From positions 1-64,000 of the forward strand of contig NZ_JAFHKI010000006.1 of the NCBI RefSeq assembly GCF_016937615.1: a stretch of 64,000 nt of DNA, written 5' to 3'. Numbering within the stretch: the first letter of the stretch is position 1; each line of letters starts with the position of its first letter. The notes below the pieces were generated by a model. The model was not told the DNA's origin. It made no database searches and saw nothing but the letters and a program-made list of their open reading frames with translations. This document shows, piece after piece, positions 55,606 through 64,000 of the stretch. The stretch comes from Pseudomonas lactucae (GTDB lineage Bacteria > Pseudomonadota > Gammaproteobacteria > Pseudomonadales > Pseudomonadaceae). The translations under genes and the position numbers were made by a program.

Positions 55606-58600
55606 GCCTTCAATCCTGCGTGTAGATCCTGCAAGCGACGCACGGTCTTTTCCGGACCGAACTTGAGCGCTTCGCAGATAGCTTCGCCAGCAGCAATGGT
55701 GGTGGTGCAGTAAATCTTGTGCTGCAAGGCATTACGACGAATGGAGTAGGAGTCCGCGATCGACTGGCGACCTTCGGTGGTATTGATGATCAAGGTGACT
55801 TCGTCATTCTTGATCATGTCGACCACGTGCGGACGGCCTTCCGTAACCTTGTTTACGCGACGCACTTTCAGGCCGGCCGCTTCGATCAGCTTGGCGGTCC
55901 CGGCGGTGGCCACGATTTCGAAACCCAAGTTGATCAGATCACGCGCCACGCCTGCAACCAGTGGCTTATCGTCATCACGCACGCTGATAAACGCGGTACC
56001 ACCGGTCGGCAGCACTTCGCTGGCGCCCATCTGGGCCTTGGCGAACGCCTCGCCAAAGGTATCGCCGACGCCCATCACTTCACCCGTGGACTTCATCTCC
56101 GGGCCCAGGATAGGGTCCACACCAGGGAATTTGGCGAATGGGAACACCGCCTCTTTCACGCTGTAGAAGTTCGGAATGATTTCCTTGGTGAAGCCGATTT
56201 CCTTCAAGGTCTTACCAGCCATCACGCGAGCAGCGATCATGGCCAGGGAGACACCGATGCACTTGGAAACAAACGGTACGGTACGCGAAGCGCGCGGGTT
56301 GACTTCGATGACGTAGATGTCTTCGCCTTGCAGCGCCAACTGGACGTTCATCAGGCCGACAACGCCCAGTTCCAGGGCCATTTTCTTGACCTGTTCGCGC
56401 ATCTCGTCCTGAATGTGCAGCGGCAGCGAGTACGGCGGCAGCGAGCAAGCGGAGTCACCGGAGTGAACACCCGCCTGTTCGATGTGCTGCATGATCGCGC
56501 CGATCACCACGTCAGTACCGTCGCAAACTGCATCCACGTCCATTTCGATGGCGCAGTTGAGGAAGTGATCCAGTAGCACGGGGCTATCGTTGGACACTTT
56601 CACCGCATCACGCAGGTAACGCTTGAGCTCTTCTTCTTCGTAAACGATTTCCATCGCACGACCGCCCAGCACGTAGGACGGACGCACCACCAGCGGGTAG
56701 CCAATCTTGCTGGCTGCACGGATGGCTTCGTCTTCGCTGCGCACGGTGGCGTTAGGCGGCTGACGCAGGTTCAGGCGCTCGACCATCTGCTGGAAGCGCT
56801 CACGGTCTTCGGCACGGTCGATAGCATCCGGGCTGGTACCGATGATCGGCACACCGGCGGCTTCCAGGGCACGCGCCAGTTTCAGCGGGGTTTGTCCGCC
56901 GTACTGCACAATCACGCCTTTTGGCTTCTCGACGCGCACGATCTCAAGCACGTCTTCCAGGGTCACCGGCTCGAAGTACAAGCGATCGGAGGTGTCATAG
57001 TCAGTGGAAACAGTTTCCGGGTTGCAGTTGACCATGATGGTTTCGTAGCCGTCTTCGCGCAGGGCGAGCGCGGCATGTACGCAGCAGTAGTCGAACTCGA
57101 TACCTTGGCCAATGCGGTTTGGACCGCCACCCAGGATCATGATCTTGTCACGACCCGACGGCGCGGCTTCGCACTCTTCCTCATAGGTGGAGTACAGGTA
57201 GGCGGTATCGGTGGAGAACTCGGCCGCGCAGGTATCAACGCGCTTGTAGACCGGGAAGATCTCCAGCTTGTGGCGATGGGTACGCAGGTTTTTCTCGGTC
57301 ACACCCAGCAGCTTGGCCAGGCGCTGATCGGAGAAGCCCTTGCGCTTGAGACGGAACATCATGTCGCGATCGATGCTGGCCAGACCCAGGGTCTTGACCT
57401 TTTCTTCTTCCTTGATCAGGTCTTCGATCTGCACGAGGAACCACGGGTCGATCATGTTCATGCCGAAGATGTCTTCGACAGTCATGCCGGCACGGAAGGC
57501 GTCAGCCACGTACCAGATGCGCTCGGCGCCCGGCACGGTCAGCTCGCGCTTGAGGATGCTCATGCTTTCCGGATTGCTCAGGTCGAGCTTCTCATCCAGG
57601 CCGCAAACGCCCACTTCCAGGCCGCGCAGGGCTTTCTGCAGGGACTCCTGGAAGGTCCGGCCGATGGCCATGACTTCACCCACCGATTTCATCTGGGTGG
57701 TCAGACGCGCGTCAGCCTTGGCGAACTTCTCGAAAGCAAAGCGTGGCAGCTTGGTCACAACGTAATCGATGGACGGCTCGAAGGACGCCGGGGTCTTGCC
57801 GCCGGTGATGTCGTTCGACAACTCGTCCAGGGTGTAACCCACAGCCAGCTTGGCCGCGACCTTGGCGATCGGGAAGCCGGTGGCTTTCGAGGCCAGCGCC
57901 GAAGAACGGGAAACACGTGGGTTCATCTCGATCACGACCATGCGGCCGGTGTCCGGGCAGATGCCGAACTGAACGTTGGAACCGCCGGTTTCCACACCGA
58001 TCTCACGCAGCACCGCCAGGGAGGCGTTACGCAGGATCTGGTATTCCTTGTCGGTCAGGGTCTGTGCCGGGGCAACAGTGATCGAGTCCCCGGTGTGCAC
58101 GCCCATAGGGTCGAAGTTTTCGATGGAGCAGACGATGATGCAGTTGTCGTTCTTATCGCGAACAACCTCCATCTCGTATTCTTTCCAGCCGATCAGGGAT
58201 TCGTCGATCAGCAGCTCTTTGGTCGGCGACAGGTCCAGACCACGGGCGCAGATTTCTTCGAACTCTTCACGGTTATACGCGATGCCGCCACCGGTGCCGC
58301 CCATGGTGAAGGACGGACGGATGATGCACGGAAAGCCCAGGGTCTCAAGAACCGCGTTAGCTTCTTCCATGCTGTGGGCGATACCGGAACGCGGGCACGC
58401 CAGGCCGATGGACTTCATAGCCTTGTCGAAACGCGAACGGTCTTCAGCCTTGTCGATGGTGTCGGCGTTGGCGCCGATCATCTCTACGCCGAACTTTTCC
58501 AGTACGCCTTCGCGCTCCAGGTCCAGGGCGCAGTTCAGAGCAGTCTGGCCACCCATTGTGGGCAGCAACGCGTCCGGACGTTCTTTCTCGATGATCTTGG

Positions 58601-58823
58601 CAACGGTCTGCCACTTGATCGGCTCGATGTAGGTCGCGTCCGCCATGGCCGGGTCGGTCATGATGGTGGCTGGGTTGGAGTTTACCAGGATGACGCGATA
58701 GCCCTCTTCGCGCAGGGCTTTACAGGCCTGGGCGCCGGAGTAGTCGAACTCACAGGCCTGGCCGATCACGATCGGGCCAGCGCCGAGAATCAGGATGCTT
58801 TTTATGTCTGTACGTTTTGGCAT
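55602..58823 (-). CDS. carB: Carbamoyl-phosphate synthase large subunit
   Basis: Makes carbamoyl phosphate for arginine and pyrimidines. 1073 residues from the ATG at 58823: two homologous ATP-grasp halves (first [19 protein letters not shown], second [17 protein letters not shown]) and a C-terminal allosteric MGS-like domain. An in-frame start at 58838 adds five residues not seen in the family. It is followed by greA with a 4-base overlap. Confidence 0.96.
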   Translation of the reverse strand: MPKRTDIKSILILGAGPIVIGQACEFDYSGAQACKALREEGYRVILVNSNPATIMTDPAMADATYIEPIKWQTVAKIIEKERPDALLPTMGGQTALNCALDLEREGVLEKFGVEMIGANADTIDKAEDRSRFDKAMKSIGLACPRSGIAHSMEEANAVLETLGFPCIIRPSFTMGGTGGGIAYNREEFEEICARGLDLSPTKELLIDESLIGWKEYEMEVVRDKNDNCIIVCSIENFDPMGVHTGDSITVAPAQTLTDKEYQILRNASLAVLREIGVETGGSNVQFGICPDTGRMVVIEMNPRVSRSSALASKATGFPIAKVAAKLAVGYTLDELSNDITGGKTPASFEPSIDYVVTKLPRFAFEKFAKADARLTTQMKSVGEVMAIGRTFQESLQKALRGLEVGVCGLDEKLDLSNPESMSILKRELTVPGAERIWYVADAFRAGMTVEDIFGMNMIDPWFLVQIEDLIKEEEKVKTLGLASIDRDMMFRLKRKGFSDQRLAKLLGVTEKNLRTHRHKLEIFPVYKRVDTCAAEFSTDTAYLYSTYEEECEAAPSGRDKIMILGGGPNRIGQGIEFDYCCVHAALALREDGYETIMVNCNPETVSTDYDTSDRLYFEPVTLEDVLEIVRVEKPKGVIVQYGGQTPLKLARALEAAGVPIIGTSPDAIDRAEDRERFQQMVERLNLRQPPNATVRSEDEAIRAASKIGYPLVVRPSYVLGGRAMEIVYEEEELKRYLRDAVKVSNDSPVLLDHFLNCAIEMDVDAVCDGTDVVIGAIMQHIEQAGVHSGDSACSLPPYSLPLHIQDEMREQVKKMALELGVVGLMNVQLALQGEDIYVIEVNPRASRTVPFVSKCIGVSLAMIAARVMAGKTLKEIGFTKEIIPNFYSVKEAVFPFAKFPGVDPILGPEMKSTGEVMGVGDTFGEAFAKAQMGASEVLPTGGTAFISVRDDDKPLVAGVARDLINLGFEIVATAGTAKLIEAAGLKVRRVNKVTEGRPHVVDMIKNDEVTLIINTTEGRQSIADSYSIRRNALQHKIYCTTTIAAGEAICEALKFGPEKTVRRLQDLHAGLKA

Positions 58824-58928
58824 GGGTTTGTCACTCAAATCCGCAGGTCAGTCGGCAAGCCGTCTTGAACAATCTTTGAAGAGCCCGCGGGAGCCACCGG
58901 AGTTCGGGGCCGCCCGCAAGCCGATCAG

Positions 58929-60065
58929 TCAGCGTCGCTTGGCCATCTCATTGATGAAACGGTCGAACAGCGGCGCTACGTCGTTCGGGCCCGGGCTCGC
59001 TTCAGGGTGGCCCTGGAAGCTGAACGCGCTCTTGTCGGTGCGCTCGATGCCTTGCAGGGAGCCGTCGAACAGCGACTTGTGAATGGCGCGGACGTTGCCC
59101 GGCAAAGTCGCTTCATCCACCGCAAAACCGTGGTTCTGGCTGGTGATCATCACGACGCCTGTGTCCATGTCCTGCACCGGGTGGTTGGCACCGTGGTGAC
59201 CATGGCCCATTTTCAGAGTCTTGGCGCCAGAGGCCAGGGCCAGCAGTTGGTGACCGAGGCAGATACCGAATACCGGAATTTCGGTGTCCAATACGCCCTT
59301 GATGGCCTGGATAGCGTAGTCGCAGGGCTCCGGATCGCCCGGACCGTTGGACAGGAACACACCGTCCGGTTGCATGGCCAGTACATCGCTGGCCGGGGTT
59401 TGTGCCGGCACCACGGTAACGCGGCAGCCGCGCTCGACCAACATGCGCAGGATGTTGTACTTCACACCATAGTCATAAGCGACCACGTGATAAGGCAGGT
59501 CCGCGGACTCGATGGTCGCGTGGCTGTCAGTCTTCAAGTCCCAGACGGTGGAGCGCCACTCGTACTGCTCCTTGGTGCTGACGACTTTCGCCAGGTCCAT
59601 GCCCTTCAGGCCAGGGAAGCCTTGCGCTGCGGCAATCGCCGCCTCTTCGGAGATAGCGTCACCCACCATGATGCAGCCGTTCTGCGAACCTTTTTCACGC
59701 AGGATGCGCGTGAGGCGGCGCGTATCGATACCGGCGATCGCCACGACGTTGTTGGCTTTCAGGTAATCGGACAGCGACATCGTGTTACGCCAGTTGCTGG
59801 CAACCAGTGGCAGGTCACGAATCACCAGACCGGCCGACCAGACACGATCAGACTCGACGTCTTCCGGCGTAGTGCCGGTGTTGCCAATGTGCGGATAGGT
59901 CAGGGTAACGATCTGTTGGGCGTAGGAAGGATCGGTAAGGATTTCCTGATAGCCGGTCATGGCGGTGTTGAACACCACCTCTCCAACGGTTTGACCGTCG
60001 GCTCCAATGGCTTCGCCGCGAAAAATGCTGCCATCAGCAAGGGCGAGTATGGCTGGCTTAGTCAA
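58929..60065 (-). CDS. carA: Carbamoyl-phosphate synthase small subunit (glutaminase)
   Basis: Hydrolyses glutamine and channels ammonia to CarB. 378 residues with the class I amidotransferase nucleophile in [15 protein letters not shown] and the His-Glu pair in [11 protein letters not shown]. The start codon is TTG at 60065, supported by GGGAGG seven bases upstream; no ATG or GTG alternative keeps the family N-terminus [12 protein letters not shown] strong terminator-like hairpin lies 45 bases before it. Confidence 0.95.
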   Translation of the reverse strand: MTKPAILALADGSIFRGEAIGADGQTVGEVVFNTAMTGYQEILTDPSYAQQIVTLTYPHIGNTGTTPEDVESDRVWSAGLVIRDLPLVASNWRNTMSLSDYLKANNVVAIAGIDTRRLTRILREKGSQNGCIMVGDAISEEAAIAAAQGFPGLKGMDLAKVVSTKEQYEWRSTVWDLKTDSHATIESADLPYHVVAYDYGVKYNILRMLVERGCRVTVVPAQTPASDVLAMQPDGVFLSNGPGDPEPCDYAIQAIKGVLDTEIPVFGICLGHQLLALASGAKTLKMGHGHHGANHPVQDMDTGVVMITSQNHGFAVDEATLPGNVRAIHKSLFDGSLQGIERTDKSAFSFQGHPEASPGPNDVAPLFDRFINEMAKRR

Positions 60066-60110
60066 GAAGACCTCCCGTAAATAAAGCCTGAAAGGGCGAT
60101 CGCAGGTTGC

Positions 60111-60148
60111 AAAAAAGCGGAGTGACGTATGGACACGTCACCCCGCTT
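60111..60148 (-). terminator. Strong terminator hairpin just upstream of carA
   Basis: On the minus strand a 14-bp stem with one mismatch (AAGCGGGGTGACGT / ACGTCACTCCGCTT) is followed by six T. It lies 45 bases before the carA start. It either ends the dnaK-dnaJ-dapB transcript or attenuates carAB. Confidence 0.82.
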
Positions 60149-60172
60149 CTTCACTGAATTATTCTGCGCGCT

Positions 60173-60204
60173 TTTAGTGGACACACTAAAGCTGTAGCTT
60201 ACAG
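60173..60204. promoter_or_regulatory. Two adjacent palindromes upstream of carA
   Basis: TTTAGTG-GACA-CACTAAA (60173-60190) is a perfect 7-bp dyad, and CTGTA-GCT-TACAG (60192-60204) a perfect 5-bp dyad. They sit on the promoter side of the carA hairpin. They look like operator half-sites; I cannot name the regulator and see no convincing -35/-10. Confidence 0.45.
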
Positions 60205-60321
60205 AAAAAGGCTTTTTGGGTCCACCGCTAATAAGCCTTAAAGGCAGGAGAATGCGACAGGACGTCGCTTAGCGGGTAAAAACGGGGCCTAAGGATAATC
60301 CCGAGGCGTTTTAGCTACTGA

Positions 60322-62263
<1,942 letters not shown>

Positions 62264-62580
62264 AAGTCTTTGCACTCTTAAGGACGTTCAGCCAGACCCT
62301 CCTGAGCCTCGCCAAACTCGTTGAGCCCCAATACAGGCCCGGACCCAACTCACGTCAATTCAACGATCCTGGTCATCACTACTTTTTAGCCAGGAACCCG
62401 GCCAAAAACGCGGTATTTATTGCTCGAAAAGCAGGAGCATTTCCGATCACACCGCCAGCACCCGAACGCGGTCGCATGCTGTAAAAATTCGCGTACCCCA
62501 GACACACCAACGCGGGAGCAAGCTCCCGCGCGGCGACATCCTACCAGTCACCGCTTGATAGCGGTCAACCGGGCGACAAC
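62264..62580. other. dnaK-dnaJ intergenic region
   Basis: A 317-base gap between two genes of the same direction. It contains a perfect hairpin at 62511-62530 and otherwise no gene or promoter I can support. Confidence 0.5.
62511..62530 (-). repeat. Perfect 9-bp hairpin between dnaK and dnaJ, REP-like
   Basis: CGCGGGAGC-AA-GCTCCCGCG. No T run follows on the minus strand. The GGGAGC/GCTCCC core resembles the palindromic repeats common in P. fluorescens genomes, and the hairpin could set the dnaK:dnaJ transcript ratio. Confidence 0.45.
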
Positions 62581-64000
62581 TTACTTGTGGTCTTTGACTT
62601 CTTCGAACTCGGCATCGACAACATCGTCAGCCTTGGCTTCAGTCTCTGCGTGTTGCGCAGCACCGTCAGCCGGCTGGCCTTGCTCGGCGTACATTTTTTG
62701 AGCAACCGGTGCGGAGACTTTCGACAGCTCTTCGATCTTGGCTTCGATGGCAGCCTTGTCGTCGCCTTTGACAGCGGCTTCCAGGGCAACCACGGCAGCT
62801 TCGATCGCGGCCTTCTCTTCAGCGGTCACTTTATCGCCTGCATCCGCGACCATTTTGCGCGTGGAGTGAACCAACGCATCACCCTGGTTACGTGCGCCGG
62901 CCAGTTCTGCGAACTTGGCATCCGCATCAGCGTTGGCTTCCGCATCACGAATCATCTGTTGAATTTCTTCATCAGACAGACCGGAGTTGGCCTTGATGGT
63001 GATCTTCTGCTCCTTACCGGTTGCCTTGTCCTTCGCGCCGACGTGCAGGATGCCGTTGGCATCGATATCGAAGGTCACTTCGATTTGCGGCACGCCACGT
63101 GGTGCTGGTGGGATCTCAGCCAGGTCGAACTTGCCCAGGGACTTGTTCTGCGCGGCTTGCTTACGCTCGCCTTGCAGCACGTGGATGGTCACAGCGCCCT
63201 GATTGTCGTCGGCCGTCGAGAACACCTGGGATTTCTTGGTAGGAATCGTGGTGTTTTTCTCGATCAGCGCCGTCATCACGCCGCCCATGGTTTCGATACC
63301 CAGAGTCAGCGGGCTGACGTCCAGCAGCAGCACGTCTTTCACGTCACCAGCCAATACCGCGCCCTGGATGGCAGCACCCATGGCAACCGCTTCATCCGGG
63401 TTCACGTCTTTACGAGCTTCTTTGCCGAAGAACTCGGTGACTTTCTGCTGTACCAACGGCATACGGGTCTGGCCGCCGACCAGGATCACATCGTTGATCG
63501 AGCCAACGTCGATGCCGGCGTCTTTCAGTGCAATGCGGCAAGGCTCGATGGTGCGCTGAACCAGGTCTTCAACCAGGGCTTCGAGCTTGGCGCGAGAAAT
63601 CTTCACGTTCAAGTGCTTAGGACCGGTAGCGTCTGCAGTGATGTACGGCAGGTTCACGTCCGTCGACATGCTCGACGACAGTTCGATCTTGGCTTTCTCA
63701 GCGGCTTCTTTCAGGCGCTGCATCGCCAGCGGGTCACCCTTGAGGTTCATGCCGCTTTCTTTCTTGAATTCGTCGACGAGGTAGTCAATCAGGCGAATAT
63801 CGAAGTCTTCACCACCCAGGAAGGTGTCACCGTTGGTGGCCAACACTTCAAACTGGTGCTCACCGTCGACTTCAGCGATCTCGATCACGGAAACGTCGAA
63901 GGTACCGCCACCCAGGTCATAAACGATTACAGTGTGATCGCCCTTGGCCTTGTCCATCCCGTAAGCCAATGCGGCTGCGGTAGGTTCGTTAATGATACGT
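62581..64000 (-). CDS. dnaK: Chaperone DnaK (Hsp70), 5' part beyond the window edge
   Basis: The window holds about the last 473 codons, beginning in the ATPase domain at [14 protein letters not shown] and running through [11 protein letters not shown], the interdomain linker [15 protein letters not shown], the substrate-binding beta domain and the acidic tail ending EFEEVKDHK. The first roughly 165 residues and the promoter lie off the right edge. No defect is seen in the visible part. Confidence 0.96.
   Translation of the reverse strand, partial: RIINEPTAAALAYGMDKAKGDHTVIVYDLGGGTFDVSVIEIAEVDGEHQFEVLATNGDTFLGGEDFDIRLIDYLVDEFKKESGMNLKGDPLAMQRLKEAAEKAKIELSSSMSTDVNLPYITADATGPKHLNVKISRAKLEALVEDLVQRTIEPCRIALKDAGIDVGSINDVILVGGQTRMPLVQQKVTEFFGKEARKDVNPDEAVAMGAAIQGAVLAGDVKDVLLLDVSPLTLGIETMGGVMTALIEKNTTIPTKKSQVFSTADDNQGAVTIHVLQGERKQAAQNKSLGKFDLAEIPPAPRGVPQIEVTFDIDANGILHVGAKDKATGKEQKITIKANSGLSDEEIQQMIRDAEANADADAKFAELAGARNQGDALVHSTRKMVADAGDKVTAEEKAAIEAAVVALEAAVKGDDKAAIEAKIEELSKVSAPVAQKMYAEQGQPADGAAQHAETEAKADDVVDAEFEEVKDHK

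Overview
The window is chromosomal DNA from a Pseudomonas, most likely the P. fluorescens group. Supporting signs are a PrrF-type iron sRNA, a CbrAB system followed by a CrcZ-type RNA, LpoP next to PBP1B, and a gene order that from memory follows the P. aeruginosa stretch from an rRNA operon through ilv, mrcB, phu, cbrAB, acs, nusA-infB, carAB to dnaK. There is no prophage, transposon, CRISPR array or accessory island. The interest lies in regulatory RNA, promoter architecture, and five probable one-base deletions in conserved genes.

Layout. 1-460: leader and three tandem promoters of an rRNA operon whose 16S gene lies off the left edge. 463-3017: msrPQ (periplasmic methionine sulfoxide repair) and pssA. 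3162-6737: ilvI-ilvH-ilvC with promoter and long leader; ilvC is frameshifted. 6875-10279: mrcB-lpoP-yqcC (cell wall synthesis). 10398-12865: three rightward genes (phosphotransferase/ATPase, pentapeptide repeat, TfoX C-terminal). 12943-15937: PrrF sRNA under a Fur box, facing heme importer genes hmuTUV. 15962-18157: Rieske protein, sfsA and an aminotransferase. 18476-25072: dksA, gluQ, cbrX-cbrA-cbrB and the sigma54-driven CrcZ. 25225-28989: pcnB-folK-panB-panC. 29214-34889: pgi, acs, a DUF2236 gene and an rRNA methyltransferase-like gene. 34977-38678: an AsmA-like protein and a BON protein. 38974-53422, all leftward: tRNA-Leu, tRNA-fMet, rimP-nusA-infB-rbfA-truB-rpsO-pnp, and ftsH-folP-glmM-tpiA-secG. 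53623-55605: rlmE, yhbY, a membrane protein and greA. 55602-64000: carAB, dapB, dnaJ and the 3' part of dnaK.

How the parts work together. CbrA/CbrB would drive crcZ from a clear -24/-12 promoter. CrcZ carries six A-rich Hfq/Crc-type motifs, and the same kind of motif abuts the ribosome site of acs about 6 kb away, so the window holds sensor, decoy RNA and a plausible target of carbon catabolite repression. PrrF and heme uptake share one iron-controlled region.

Quality warning. ilvC, the aminotransferase upstream of sfsA, the DUF2236 gene, the rRNA methyltransferase-like gene and greA each look normal if one base is restored in a short run of identical bases. This suggests undercalled homopolymers rather than five real mutations, but sequence alone cannot settle it.
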